Source: Rhizobium ruizarguesonis
Lineage (GTDB): Bacteria; Pseudomonadota; Alphaproteobacteria; Rhizobiales; Rhizobiaceae
Assembly (NCBI RefSeq): GCF_012349115.1
Contig: NZ_PQIG01000115.1
Location: forward strand, 1-34,140
Reading direction: 5' to 3'
Length of the DNA stretch: 34,140 nt
Part shown: positions 1 to 8,912 of the stretch, piece by piece
Layout of the letters: the number at the start of each line of letters is the position of its first letter
Position numbering within the stretch: position 1 is the first letter of the stretch
Translations under genes and position numbers: made by a program
Notes under the pieces: model-generated
Told to the model about the DNA's origin: nothing
The model's database searches: none
What the model saw: the letters and a program-made list of their open reading frames with translations, nothing else

Positions 1-384
1 CCAAAGTGAAGCCATTGAAATTACTGGCATGTCGCACTTGGAAATAGAATGTACCCGGCTACACAAATTTGCGGCGTAACAAACCTTATGGAACTTCGGC
101 GGTCTCTTCATCATCAATCAGGCGCGCGTGTCGACGGCAGAAAAGGTCACTGTGCTACGACAACGGCGACCAAGTCCCGGCAATTTCCAGCGAACGCAAA
201 CCCAGCTATGTCGAAAATTTTCCGAACACATTGAGAGCGTAGATACTGTAGTCGAACCCCGTGCGAGCTTTTCAAAGAACGCTATTGGGTTTCGAATACC
301 TTGCGCGGAGCTCGGTGTTTCGTGTGTGAAGTCCTCCAATGAATATTACACGTCAAACAGTTAGAATGCCGATATCCATTCTTG
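1..384. other. left-edge stretch without a recognisable gene
   Basis: Short open frames occur on both strands (for example 128-364 plus), but they overlap each other, lack convincing ribosome binding sites and resemble no family I recognise. The stretch lies downstream of the M81 peptidase gene, which ends at 385. It is probably noncoding or decayed sequence. Confidence 0.4.
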
Positions 385-1845
385 TTAATACACCGCCGAT
401 TGATCTAGCGGCCAGATCGGCCGGCTGACATGGGTATAAGAATGGTCGGAGAGATTCCTGCTCATGATCCCGGGGCTGTCGGCGAGGAAGTCACGCTTTA
501 CGACTTTCGCAAAGCCAGCGCGCCAGTGGTTCGTGCACTTCAGCGCAATTATGCGGTAGCGTGTCACGTCGATTCCATGAATCAGAAAGATTTCGGTGTC
601 GATTGGCTGATGACGTTCGGAGACAACAATGACGTCGATCCCACCAATTTGCAACCTTGCAGTGCGGCCAACAATGACTTGGCTTCCCTCGCCCATCGGA
701 GACTGGCAAAGGAACTGCCCATCGGTCAGAACCTTAACGTACGCCGTCGCAGCGATAGGATTTCCGTGCCGAACATCCGTTTTGCCACCAAGTTCAACCT
801 CTATAGTGGCACCGACGCCCGCTGCGAGAGCCTTCGCTACGACTGAAGGGTCAAACATTGCCGCAAAACACGTATTGGTCAGGTTCGCGTCGAGCATGGC
901 GCGTAGCAAATGTGTCCCATCGCCAGGGCAGCCGCCGCCGGGATCGTCTCCCCCATCCAACAGAGCGACCGGCCAGGCGCCAGAGCTTAGCGCCGACTCG
1001 ATCGCCGTCTCCGGCGAAAGAGCGTTTGACCGAAACTTATCCCGTCTTTCCCAGACGAACCGAGCGACGCGCTGGGCAGCCTCACGAGCCTTTTGTGCAT
1101 CTCCGTTCGCGATTACTAGCACCGACGGCCCAGTGTCAGCGGTATCGGTCCATACAAATCCGTGAAAGAAAGTGCATGCGATAATGTCAGGCTCTTGTTC
1201 GATGGAGCGACACAGTTCGTTAACCGTCGCCATCGGGCCATACATGGTAGTCGCGGTGACCAGCAGGATGGGAAGCTTCTCAATGTGCAGCTTCGGGGTG
1301 ATGCGCCCAGAAAGCAATTCAGGGAGGATATTTATCGCATCCTGCCCTCTTTCAAACATGTCGGTATGGGGATGGAAATTTGTTCCAAAAATTGCATCAA
1401 CAATTTCGGAAAGAGACGCATCGAGATTCCCGTGAAGATCAAGGGTGAGCACGATCTTGACATTTGGGCCAACGAGGTCGCGAACTTTTCGGCAAATGTC
1501 GATCTCTATATTGCCTATCGCCTTCGCAATGCCCGCACCATGGAGAGCCAGCGCCACCGCATCGACCGGGAGCGCGCGTTCGATACCGGCAAGCAGATCG
1601 CCAAGCATGTTGGCATAAGCTTCTTTCTCAATGACGCCGCCGGCTTCAGCGGATGCAAACATCGTCGGTTGAACGATTGCCCCTGCCTTCTCCGCGGCGT
1701 CTAGCATTCCGCCTATATAGGAGCGAACTCCGCTGTGAGCCTCGATAAGACTTTTCTCACGTACGATCTCAAAATCTAAAAGCTGTGCATCTTGCCTGCG
1801 AAACGTATTCGTCTCGTGAAGGATACCACCTACGGCAATTCTCAT
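385..1845 (-). CDS. M81 family metallopeptidase (MlrC / microcystinase C-like)
   Basis: Predicted 486-residue cytoplasmic zinc hydrolase of the MlrC family, whose founding member cleaves linearised microcystin peptides; most family members in proteobacteria have unknown substrates. Family hallmarks are visible: an N-terminal HETNTF, then DLHGN and HPHTD in the metal-binding half, and a glycine-rich GGGCPGDGT segment in the C-terminal half. Length fits the family (about 480-500). I chose the ATG at 1845 because it begins the conserved MRIAVGG start and has GGAG seven bases upstream; the frame stays open to 1917 without support. It lies 197 bp downstream of the binding-protein gene on the same strand, separated by a hairpin, so it may be read through or expressed separately. 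No copy of the 19-bp operator was seen directly upstream. The role in this island is inferred to be hydrolysis of an amide or peptide-like substrate. Confidence 0.85.
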   Translation of the reverse strand: MRIAVGGILHETNTFRRQDAQLLDFEIVREKSLIEAHSGVRSYIGGMLDAAEKAGAIVQPTMFASAEAGGVIEKEAYANMLGDLLAGIERALPVDAVALALHGAGIAKAIGNIEIDICRKVRDLVGPNVKIVLTLDLHGNLDASLSEIVDAIFGTNFHPHTDMFERGQDAINILPELLSGRITPKLHIEKLPILLVTATTMYGPMATVNELCRSIEQEPDIIACTFFHGFVWTDTADTGPSVLVIANGDAQKAREAAQRVARFVWERRDKFRSNALSPETAIESALSSGAWPVALLDGGDDPGGGCPGDGTHLLRAMLDANLTNTCFAAMFDPSVVAKALAAGVGATIEVELGGKTDVRHGNPIAATAYVKVLTDGQFLCQSPMGEGSQVIVGRTARLQIGGIDVIVVSERHQPIDTEIFLIHGIDVTRYRIIALKCTNHWRAGFAKVVKRDFLADSPGIMSRNLSDHSYTHVSRPIWPLDQSAVY

Positions 1846-2007
1846 CAGTTTCTCCATTCTCCAGATGGCGAACCGCACGAACTCGGAAGAGCGGGGACCC
1901 AGCCGCGTTAGGGTCAAAAAGGTACTTCTCTAAGCGGGTTTGTCGGTGCCAGTAAATTGCCTAGGACATCGTGCTGCTTAGTAAAGGGCGAGGATCGCCT
2001 TTATAAA

Positions 2008-2036
2008 GCAGCTGCGGACCTATGGACCGCAGCTGC
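2008..2036 (-). terminator. hairpin between the binding-protein and M81 genes
   Basis: A perfect 10-bp inverted repeat (GCAGCTGCGG at 2008-2017, CCGCAGCTGC at 2027-2036) with a 9-base loop begins six bases beyond the stop of the binding-protein gene at 2043. On the minus strand it is followed by TTTATAAA, a weak T-rich tail. It could act as a terminator or as a 3' stabilising structure that lowers expression of the downstream peptidase gene. Confidence 0.6.
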
Positions 2037-2042
2037 AAAGCC

Positions 2043-3140
2043 TCACTGTGACAGAAATGTGGTGCAGCGCTCTATGGCCACATCATAGTTGGTGCGGCCA
2101 TCCGAACCCCGTTGAACCCACCAATCGTAATTCTGTACGATCTGCTGTTCCATGATTCCGGGTGCGCCAGGTATAGTTTCCGCCAGTTCCTTCGGCAAAA
2201 GCTTGAATGCATCCTTGTTGACCGGGCCGTACGGGATTGCTTCTGCAAATGCTGCCTGTGCCTCTGCCCGCGAAATGTAGGCGAGCAGCTTCGAAGCGTT
2301 TTCCTTATTGGACGCGCCCTTCAGAATGATCCAATCATCATACTGCAGCATGGACTGATCCCATGACAGTTCCAGTGGCGCACCTTGTTTTTTGGCAGTG
2401 ACGATGCGGCCATTCCATGCAGCGGCCATATCAACTTCACCGCCGATAAGGCTTTGCGGCGCGTCTGCGCCCGTTGCCCACCAGCGACTAACATTGGGCT
2501 TTATTTCCTTAAGCTTCGCGAAGGCTCGATCCATATCGAGAGGATAAAGCTTGTCTTTTGGGACGCCATCACCGATCAGTGCCCCTTCGAGGAGCGCGCC
2601 ATACAGCATCAGGTCGCAATTTGGGAGGCTTCGCTCTCCTGGAAATGCCTTCACGTCGTAGAAGTCCGTCCAATTCTTCGGATGCTCATTGGGAAATTTG
2701 GCTGTGTTGTATGCGACCACAACTGAGTAATAGAAAGAGCCGAGGCCGTATTCACCCTTCATGAATTCCGGAAGCCCTGCGAGAGTTTCCTTGGCAAAAA
2801 AGGTGTAGTCGATCTTTTCCAGAGCATCGTTGTCAACCCATGTTGGTACCTCACCGCCATTGATATTGCTGATATCGGCCTCTGGTTGGCCGAGTTTTGC
2901 CGAGGCAAGCAGTTTAGCGCTTGAAGGGATGGTAATCACTTTGATGCCGGTATCGCGCTCAAACGGTTCGAACCAAGCCTTTTTTTGCGCTTCTTCAAAA
3001 GCGCCGCCGGCGGTGGCAACGACCACCTCCCCAGTTCCCTTAAGATTTTCCGGGATCTCCTCCGCGCGAGTTGCGGTCGGTAGTCCGGAAAGCAATATCG
3101 CCGCACAGACCGCGAGAGCGCTTGCTATTCTGTTGCTCAT
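2043..3140 (-). CDS. ABC transporter periplasmic substrate-binding protein (spermidine/putrescine type)
   Basis: A 365-residue periplasmic binding protein of the PotD/PotF-like family that would capture a small cationic or amino-acid-like solute and hand it to the membrane permease. A classic signal peptide is visible: MSNRIAS, a hydrophobic stretch of about 15 residues, then TRA-EE as the likely signal peptidase I site near residue 26. The mature part starts with the GGAFEEAQKKAW-type segment typical of the family. The start at 3140 is preferred over one eight codons upstream because the signal peptide begins there and AGAGG precedes it. The matching permease and ATPase are encoded about 9 kb away on the plus strand (12137-15056) but share the same upstream operator, so the three probably form one importer. 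The ligand cannot be read from the sequence. Confidence 0.85.
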   Translation of the reverse strand: MSNRIASALAVCAAILLSGLPTATRAEEIPENLKGTGEVVVATAGGAFEEAQKKAWFEPFERDTGIKVITIPSSAKLLASAKLGQPEADISNINGGEVPTWVDNDALEKIDYTFFAKETLAGLPEFMKGEYGLGSFYYSVVVAYNTAKFPNEHPKNWTDFYDVKAFPGERSLPNCDLMLYGALLEGALIGDGVPKDKLYPLDMDRAFAKLKEIKPNVSRWWATGADAPQSLIGGEVDMAAAWNGRIVTAKKQGAPLELSWDQSMLQYDDWIILKGASNKENASKLLAYISRAEAQAAFAEAIPYGPVNKDAFKLLPKELAETIPGAPGIMEQQIVQNYDWWVQRGSDGRTNYDVAIERCTTFLSQ

Positions 3141-3249
3141 CCTCTGTTCCCCTTTTTTGTGCAAAGCTCGAACTGGATTCCGACGTCATAAAGACTCGAG
3201 CGCATCTCCAGACATGCCTAGCGACTGCATCATGCACATAATATCGCAT

Positions 3250-3268
3250 AGCAATACGCCATATTGTA
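3250..3268 (-). promoter_or_regulatory. 19-bp operator-like palindrome, copy A
   Basis: Read on the minus strand this is TACAATAT-GGC-GTATTGCT, matching consensus TGCAATAT-N3-ATATTGCA in most positions. It lies 110 bp upstream of the binding-protein start. More AT-rich partial half-sites flank it around 3235-3250. The functional role is inferred from recurrence of the motif. Confidence 0.55.
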
Positions 3269-3595
3269 TAATTTAATTTATTTTCGTCAAGGAAAATGTT
3301 TCCGGCGAGGGGTGGAGGGTGGTAGGAACGGCTTGATCGCTGCTTCAGTGCGCCCGGCACCATACGAATCTTGAACCAAATTACGCGTTGAAACCGACGT
3401 GATACCGAGTTGACGCCCGGCAGCGATGAGGCAGGGCTGCCTGCAATCAAACCAACCACAGTTTTCGGGATCTACGAACTGAACGCTTTGAACGGTGCAA
3501 GATCTTGTACCCCATGGGGAATTTCCGAGTTTGGGCACCCAATCACACCTCGTGCCCGAAGACCTTTGCGCAATCCTTGCTTTCCAAAATGAAAC
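3269..3595. other. divergent intergenic stretch without a recognisable gene
   Basis: Part of the 530-bp divergent region between the binding-protein gene and the racemase-family gene. Open frames exist on both strands (for example 3287-3625 minus) but have no supported start and no family resemblance. The stretch is bounded by operator copies A and B, so it most likely holds the divergent promoters. Confidence 0.4.
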
Positions 3596-3614
3596 TGCAA
3601 TATTGCACATTGCA
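3596..3614 (+). promoter_or_regulatory. 19-bp operator-like palindrome, copy B
   Basis: TGCAATAT-TGC-ACATTGCA matches the inverted repeat with one arm mismatch, and is followed by TAATAATTC, a tail also seen at copy F. It ends 58 bp before the start of the racemase-family gene at 3673, a normal position for a promoter-overlapping operator. Confidence 0.6.
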
Positions 3615-3672
3615 TAATAATTCACGCGGACGAAACTACTGGATTGTGACAGTTTCCAGAGGAGGAAATAGG

Positions 3673-4377
3673 ATGATCAGCAATGGAATGATTGGACGCG
3701 CGCTGGGCGTTCTGACGACCGAGGGCGACTCCGTGTTGCCGCGCGGCTATGTCGCTAACCCTGAGACATTCGATTTTCCGATCATCACGGAAAAAGTCGA
3801 AGGGGCCCATATGGATCGGCTCTGGGCCCGCGATTCTTCGATTGAGCCCGCCCTTATCGTCGCTGCCGAACGTCTGGTAAAAAGGGGTGCTGTCGCAGTT
3901 GCTTCAGATTGTGGCCTTTTTTCTTGGCATCAGCCTGCGGTGGCAGCAGCGGTGGACGTTCCGGTGATTTTATCGAGTCTGCTTTTGTTGCCTCTCTTGC
4001 TGCGTCAGGCGAGCCGTGCGGCGAAAATTGGACTATTGAGTGTCTCCTTGCCGTCCCCCTACGATGACGCAGCCCTCGGCATTGAGAATTCGGCTGATCG
4101 GAGCAGGGTAGTTTTCGGCGGTTGCGAAGGTGCGTATGAGCAGAGCGTGAAGACGCGCAATCCAGCGGAGGTGACTATCTCTGAAAAGATGGCGGGCCTT
4201 GAGGCAGATGTGATTGCGGGTGCAACACGCTTGCGAGCGTCTCACCCAGACATTGCAAACATTCTACTGACCTGCACCGCTTTCCCTTGCGTTGCTCCGG
4301 CACTGCGAAAGAAAATTGGCTTACCAGTCTACGGCATTACGGATCTCTGTCGTTTAACGATGGGCGCACTCCACTAA
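3673..4377 (+). CDS. Asp/Glu racemase superfamily protein (EutA / arylmalonate decarboxylase-like)
   Basis: A 234-residue cytoplasmic protein of the aspartate/glutamate/hydantoin racemase superfamily, whose members use one or two cysteines to abstract a proton at a carbon next to a carboxylate. Candidate catalytic cysteines are C80 (in ASDCG) and C201 or C206 (in LLTCTAFPC); length suits the family. The start at 3673 has a strong GGAGG site about 8 bases upstream; the longer open frame from 3505 runs through the operator and is rejected. Relatives include EutA of ectoine-catabolic clusters, which also carry ornithine-cyclodeaminase and deacylase genes like those here. Which superfamily reaction is catalysed (racemase, decarboxylase or isomerase) cannot be decided. 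It is a single-gene unit, convergent with the operon ending at 4601. Confidence 0.75.
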   Translation: MISNGMIGRALGVLTTEGDSVLPRGYVANPETFDFPIITEKVEGAHMDRLWARDSSIEPALIVAAERLVKRGAVAVASDCGLFSWHQPAVAAAVDVPVILSSLLLLPLLLRQASRAAKIGLLSVSLPSPYDDAALGIENSADRSRVVFGGCEGAYEQSVKTRNPAEVTISEKMAGLEADVIAGATRLRASHPDIANILLTCTAFPCVAPALRKKIGLPVYGITDLCRLTMGALH

Positions 4378-4425
4378 AGCTGCCCTGTTCAGCAAATCTC
4401 ACGGATATGTCACCGTATGTTCTCG

Positions 4426-4446
4426 GCACACTGCTTTGCAGTGTGC
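4426..4446. terminator. hairpin between convergent genes
   Basis: A perfect 9-bp inverted repeat, GCACACTGC / GCAGTGTGC with a TTT loop, about 50 bp past the racemase-family stop and 155 bp before the end of the opposing operon. There is no clear T-tract on either side, so a bidirectional terminator role is tentative. Confidence 0.4.
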
Positions 4447-4600
4447 GTGATCGGCCGATCGCCTGCATACGAAGCTGTACTTGCAGCGCAGCCGGGGCGG
4501 AGCCGGGAGGAGGTTGAGGGTGTGTGACGCCAAAATTCAGACTTGGCGTTCATCTAAGTTGGAAAACGCTCACATTGGAGCAACCTGGAACTGGATCCTA

Positions 4601-5569
4601 TTAGCGGCGCAATTTTGTCCCGACATTTTCCCGCCGAGCCCTAATGTAGAGTTCACCCGCCACAGCAAGATCCGCCAACGCAAAACCAGGATAGATGAAT
4701 AGGATACGATCCAATCCGCTTGTACGGCCCCTCGAAACGCCGCTTGCGAGATCAGCCAAGTCCGCATTAAATGGACCAGAATAGGCTAGCTTTGATCGGC
4801 TATCAGGATCCTCGGCTTGCACCTTGTCATCGACGATGAACGAGCTAAATGCTCCAAAACTATCAGGCAACCACGATCGCCCCATATCGATTGCGATAGC
4901 CAGGCTACCCGCCGTCAGCTTCCGAGCATCGAGGAACGGCTCCATACCTGCGACACTCGGAACGGTGGAGACAACGATGTCGCATCGAAGGACATCATCC
5001 GGGCTGGTGGTGGTTCGACCGTTGGCGCCGTCTGCGTCGGCGTGCGCAGCGAGTGATACCGCAGACTCGATACGGCGGTCGAAGCATACGATGTCAGCTA
5101 AGCCCGGAAGCACGTCTCGCAGCGCCGTCAGATGGCCGTATGCCTGTGCCCCGCATCCTACGAAGCCTAGCGATGTGCTAGTCGGTGATGCGAGGTACTC
5201 AGACGCTAGTGCCGACATGGCTGCGGTCCTCATGACTGTGAGGCGGTTACCGTCCACAACGGCGAGCGGCAGTCCGGTTTCACCATCGCCGAGGATGATC
5301 AGGCCATTAACATTTGGCAGTCCTCGCTGAGAGTTCGTTCCTACGACACTCACCCACTTTACAGCCGCCAAGGGAGGTTCGTTGCAAACCGCGGCCATCG
5401 TCTGAAAATATCGATCTGGTGCGGCTCTCACAGTCTGCTTGGAAGGGATCCGCAGTTCACTTGAACTATAGGCTTCAAATGCCTTTCGAAGCACCGCCCG
5501 CAGTTCAGATGGCGATATGTTCAATTGATCTATGTCTGATGCATTCAGGTATAAGATGTCTTCTGTCAT
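4601..5569 (-). CDS. ornithine cyclodeaminase / mu-crystallin family protein
   Basis: A 322-residue NAD(P)-dependent enzyme. The family includes ornithine cyclodeaminase (ornithine to proline plus ammonia), alanine dehydrogenase, and ketimine or N-alkyl-amino-acid reductases. Visible hallmarks: conserved lysine 71 in KWVSV, TVMRTAAMSA around 111-120, and the Rossmann motif GCGAQA at 138-143. Length matches the family. It is the last gene of a four-gene minus-strand operon: its ATG overlaps the proC stop in an ATGA arrangement, indicating translational coupling, and GGGGA precedes it. Pairing with a pyrroline-carboxylate reductase suggests chemistry on cyclic imines or proline analogues. The precise substrate is unknown; a EutC-like role is an alternative. 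Confidence 0.8.
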   Translation of the reverse strand: MTEDILYLNASDIDQLNISPSELRAVLRKAFEAYSSSELRIPSKQTVRAAPDRYFQTMAAVCNEPPLAAVKWVSVVGTNSQRGLPNVNGLIILGDGETGLPLAVVDGNRLTVMRTAAMSALASEYLASPTSTSLGFVGCGAQAYGHLTALRDVLPGLADIVCFDRRIESAVSLAAHADADGANGRTTTSPDDVLRCDIVVSTVPSVAGMEPFLDARKLTAGSLAIAIDMGRSWLPDSFGAFSSFIVDDKVQAEDPDSRSKLAYSGPFNADLADLASGVSRGRTSGLDRILFIYPGFALADLAVAGELYIRARRENVGTKLRR

Positions 5570-6432
5570 TTGGTCCCCTGGCCGCTTGACGTTAATCCAA
5601 GTTCCTCTGCTCCACCAAGTTCCAATGATCGTTGAAAAGCTGCCTTAGTGGTGCGCAGTATGAGTGCAGAAAGTGCGCTTTCTGTCGCAAGGACCGACAT
5701 AGCCGCTGCGGTGGTTCCATTCGGGCTTGTGACTTGTCGTCGAAGCTCCGCTGGGTGGTCATTGGATGCAAAAGCTAGCGTCGCCGCACCGTGAACAGTC
5801 TCTTTGGCCAATTTGCTCGCTACTTCCGCCGGCAGACCTAGTTCACGAGCCGCATCACCCAGGCACTCGATGAGGTAGAAGATGTACGCCGGCCCTGAGC
5901 CGCTTATTGCTGTGGCCGCGTCTATAAGGTCTTCTCGTGTGACTTGATGAACCGCACCACCGGCTTTGAACAACGATAAGACGTTCTCAAGCTCGCCGTC
6001 TTCTACAGCGCTATCGGTAAAAATAATCGTTGAGCCTTTTCCTATAGCGGTCGGGGTGTTCGGCATCGCACGCACGATACGTGGAGATTCAAGCAATAGT
6101 TTCAACTTCCCAGCGGGAACGCCCGCCGCGATGCTCACGAAAACGGTGCCATCTGAAAAGCGCTGATAGGGAGGCAGCTCATTTTGGAGGGCTTGAGGCT
6201 TAAGTGCGAAGACGATGATTCCTGCTTTTGCTGGTAGCGTCTCACAGGTCTCATGGGTATTCACGCCGAGCGCCACGGCTCTCTCCCGCAGAACTCTGAC
6301 TGGCTCGACGACGTGGACAGCGGCGGGATCGACAGTAGACGTGTCGATCCATCCCCGTAGCAGTGCATAGCCCATATTGCCGCAACCGACGAGGATCAAG
6401 GGTTCATCTAGTTTGATTGATGTGCGGTTCAT
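5566..6432 (-). CDS. proC: pyrroline-5-carboxylate reductase
   Basis: A 288-residue cytoplasmic reductase that converts 1-pyrroline-5-carboxylate to proline with NAD(P)H. The nucleotide-binding motif GCGNMG lies at residues 16-21, and the highly conserved SGSGPAY segment of the family is in the C-terminal all-helical half, followed by the expected TSPNGTTAAA stretch. Length is slightly above the usual 265-275. It sits in the middle of a catabolic operon rather than alone, so it probably serves as an accessory imine reductase for this pathway and not as the housekeeping proline enzyme; that specialisation is inference. The stop overlaps the next start by four bases. A 115-bp spacer separates it from the upstream ligase gene. 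Confidence 0.88.
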   Translation of the reverse strand: MNRTSIKLDEPLILVGCGNMGYALLRGWIDTSTVDPAAVHVVEPVRVLRERAVALGVNTHETCETLPAKAGIIVFALKPQALQNELPPYQRFSDGTVFVSIAAGVPAGKLKLLLESPRIVRAMPNTPTAIGKGSTIIFTDSAVEDGELENVLSLFKAGGAVHQVTREDLIDAATAISGSGPAYIFYLIECLGDAARELGLPAEVASKLAKETVHGAATLAFASNDHPAELRRQVTSPNGTTAAAMSVLATESALSALILRTTKAAFQRSLELGGAEELGLTSSGQGTK

Positions 6433-6547
6433 TTCACCATCCCGTCCCGTTCTGCGTTGCCGCTGCGCTGTACTCCGTACTCTTCAACAAGGTAGACAAT
6501 CTAAATTTGCGTTCAGCGCGGTGGGCCTGCATACCTGTGACCCCAGC

Positions 6548-8095
6548 CTAAGCCCGAGCTTGCTCTTTTGCTGCCAGCCGATCCCAGCAATCGTTTAGAT
6601 CTTTGGGAAGCAAATGCTTCATGATCCTCTGACTTGGCGTGCGCTCAAATTCCTTCACCACTGTGATGTAGCGAGGGTTCTGGTAGGAGGCGAGGCGGTC
6701 AGAAAGCCAGTGAGATAGATGCTCAGGCTCGATAACTTTTCCGTTCTTCGCTTTCACGAACAACTTGATGTCCTGCTCACCCACATCGGCAGCTACTCCG
6801 ATCATAGCGCAGTCTTCAATAGCCGGATGAGTACCCGCGACACGCTCTACTTCCCAAGCGGAGACATTCTCTCCCTTACACCGGACGCTGTCTGTCATCC
6901 GGCCGTGGAACCACAAGTTTCCGTCTCCGTCTAAAGTGCCTGCGTCTCCGGTGCGAAGCGCCCCGTTTACGAGCGCTTTTCCCGTTGCTTCCTGGTTGCG
7001 GAGATAACCTTTGAAAAGAGCACCGTCGAGCGAGGATCTGACTACGATCTCTCCTCGACTGCCGATCGCAATAGGGTTGCCCGCCTCATCCTCAATGGAT
7101 ACAGTAAACCAAGGCATCGGCTTTCCCACGGAGCCGACGACGCCTTTGGTGTTGCAGGTTGTAATACTCGATGCTTCGGTCATCCCATAACATTCCCGGA
7201 TTTCGACGCCGAACCGATCACGGAATTCCGGCCAGACGTCTTTCGGGCAACCGCCTCCCCACGCGATCCGAACCGAATGTTGACGGTCCAGCGGCCTCTC
7301 CGGCTGCTTCAGCAAAATTTGCAGAATGCCACCGAGATAATGGATATGGGTTGCGCCCGAACTCCTCACCTGATCCCAGAAGCGGCTCGCGCTGAACCGG
7401 TCGACCATGGCCAGCTTCACATCTTCAATGATTGGCAGGACCAGGAGTTGGGCACCACCAATGTGGAAGAGTGGCTCCCATACGATAAACACGTCTGCCG
7501 GACCCATGGCGGTCAGCGTCCGTACCGCTTCACCTGCGAGCCGCAGCATCCCGTGTGTAACCAGCACACCCTTCGGCCGTCCAGTCGTTCCGGACGTGTA
7601 CATGATCGCAAACAGATCATGTGCATCCGGAACAGCACCAGCGAAATTGCCTTCGCCAAGCAGGATTGCCTCCGGTGCTGGGTAAACTTGATCGCCGCCG
7701 ACCGATAAAAACGTTTCGGAGGAGATCTCGGCACCGCACTCTGAGATCGTTGATCGAAAATCAAGGTCACATACTATGAGCTTGGGCTCGCTATGCTCGA
7801 GGATGTAGCAAAGTCCGTCGCCCTTCTGTTGCGCGTTGATCGGCACCCAAACGGCTCCAGCCTTGGCAATGCCGAAAAGAATAGGAAGTGATAGACGCGA
7901 GTTTCGCATCATTACCGCGACACGATCGCCTGCTTGCAGGCCTTTCCGTCGCAGTTCCGAGGCGAATGCGCTCGATTCCCTTCTTAGTGTAGCAAAGGTG
8001 ATTGGCTCACCGTTGAAAAGCGCAAAGACCTGATCAGGGCTTCTGTCGGCTTTTGCATTGAAGTCGGCAATGAAGCCCTTGAGATTGTCTATCAT
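6548..8095 (-). CDS. AMP-forming acyl-CoA ligase (CaiC-like)
   Basis: A 515-residue ANL-superfamily enzyme that would activate a carboxylic acid to its CoA thioester through an acyl-adenylate. The P-loop YTSGTTGRPKG is at about 166-176, YGMTEAS and RTGDAG mark the adenylate-binding core, and the C-terminal domain is complete. In the C-terminal catalytic loop, where most family members have a Gly-Lys pair, the sequence reads TPSQRIMK, so the usual lysine appears replaced by arginine; carnitine/crotonobetaine-type ligases of alphaproteobacteria may share this, which I could not check. The start at 8095 is seven bases after the hydratase stop, consistent with tight co-transcription; its ribosome binding site is weak, as expected for coupled translation. 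The acid substrate is unknown. Confidence 0.85.
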   Translation of the reverse strand: MIDNLKGFIADFNAKADRSPDQVFALFNGEPITFATLRRESSAFASELRRKGLQAGDRVAVMMRNSRLSLPILFGIAKAGAVWVPINAQQKGDGLCYILEHSEPKLIVCDLDFRSTISECGAEISSETFLSVGGDQVYPAPEAILLGEGNFAGAVPDAHDLFAIMYTSGTTGRPKGVLVTHGMLRLAGEAVRTLTAMGPADVFIVWEPLFHIGGAQLLVLPIIEDVKLAMVDRFSASRFWDQVRSSGATHIHYLGGILQILLKQPERPLDRQHSVRIAWGGGCPKDVWPEFRDRFGVEIRECYGMTEASSITTCNTKGVVGSVGKPMPWFTVSIEDEAGNPIAIGSRGEIVVRSSLDGALFKGYLRNQEATGKALVNGALRTGDAGTLDGDGNLWFHGRMTDSVRCKGENVSAWEVERVAGTHPAIEDCAMIGVAADVGEQDIKLFVKAKNGKVIEPEHLSHWLSDRLASYQNPRYITVVKEFERTPSQRIMKHLLPKDLNDCWDRLAAKEQARA

Positions 8096-8102
8096 AAAAA
8101 AG

Positions 8103-8873
8103 TCACGCCTTTCGAGATGCTCGTTCCGCCAAAAATTTCTCCATCATCTGAGCTGTTTCACCCGATGCGTAGGCTTCCCGGTGGATCCGGACGGCAGCAT
8201 CCAAGCACTCACGGAAACCAAGCTCGGTCATTTCGCGCAGCCATTGCTTATCGAGGCGCATGGCGACTGGAGGCTTGGCGCCAAGCTCACGAGCGAGTGA
8301 AAGCGAAGCTGTCAGGACGTCGGCCTGCGGAACAATCTTGCTGATGATCCCGATGGAGTGACATTCGTCAGCATCCATTAGCCGGCCGCTGAGCGTGAGA
8401 TCGGTTGTTCGAGCCAATCCAAGAATCTCGCGCATGATCCATGGCCCAGTTACGCTGGCGATCCCGGAATTGATCTCAGGCTGACCCATGCGTACTCCCG
8501 CGTGGCCGATCCGAAAGTCGCACAGCAGTGCAACTTGAAACGCAGAGCCAGCGGCAACACCATTCAAAGCCGCGACGAGGGGTTTGGAGAGCGAGCGGAT
8601 TGCGCCGTACAGGCGCTCCCACTCTGCGATCCACCCGGAGCCAGTCTCCCCGTCAAATGACTTGGCTTCGTTGAGGTCCTGGCCGGCACAGAATGCGCGA
8701 TCCCCTGCCCCCGTCAGCACAATCGCACGAACGGATCTGTCCTTCTCGAGCTCTACCAGAGCTTCAACGAACTGGCTCCGCATGGGTTTGTGCCAGGCGT
8801 TGAGGATTTCGGGCCGGTTCAGTGTGACAACTGCGACCTCATCTCTTTTTTCAACGATTATGTAGCGATCCAT
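8103..8873 (-). CDS. enoyl-CoA hydratase/isomerase family protein
   Basis: A 256-residue crotonase-fold protein, first gene of the minus-strand operon. Two oxyanion-hole segments are visible, AFCAGQDL and GVAAGSAFQ, and the PEINSGIAS segment carries the glutamate expected at one catalytic position. Crotonases hydrate, isomerise or dehydrate CoA thioesters; next to a CaiC-like ligase a CaiD-like (carnitinyl-CoA dehydratase) role is possible. The ATG at 8873 is chosen because GAGGG precedes it; a start five codons upstream has no such site. It lies only 21 bp from the operator at 8894-8912, so regulator binding there would directly affect initiation. Confidence 0.85.
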   Translation of the reverse strand: MDRYIIVEKRDEVAVVTLNRPEILNAWHKPMRSQFVEALVELEKDRSVRAIVLTGAGDRAFCAGQDLNEAKSFDGETGSGWIAEWERLYGAIRSLSKPLVAALNGVAAGSAFQVALLCDFRIGHAGVRMGQPEINSGIASVTGPWIMREILGLARTTDLTLSGRLMDADECHSIGIISKIVPQADVLTASLSLARELGAKPPVAMRLDKQWLREMTELGFRECLDAAVRIHREAYASGETAQMMEKFLAERASRKA

Positions 8874-8893
8874 GATCAGCCCTCGCATTGGAA

Positions 8894-8912
8894 TGCAATA
8901 TTATATATCGTA
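8894..8912 (+). promoter_or_regulatory. 19-bp operator-like palindrome, copy C
   Basis: TGCAATAT-TAT-ATATCGTA keeps the left arm exactly and most of the right arm. It lies immediately upstream of the four-gene operon that starts at 8873, overlapping where its promoter or transcription start should be. Confidence 0.5.

Noticed and set aside
3287..3625. 112-codon minus-strand frame in the divergent promoter region
   Set aside because: It begins inside an operator copy, lacks a ribosome site and resembles no family.
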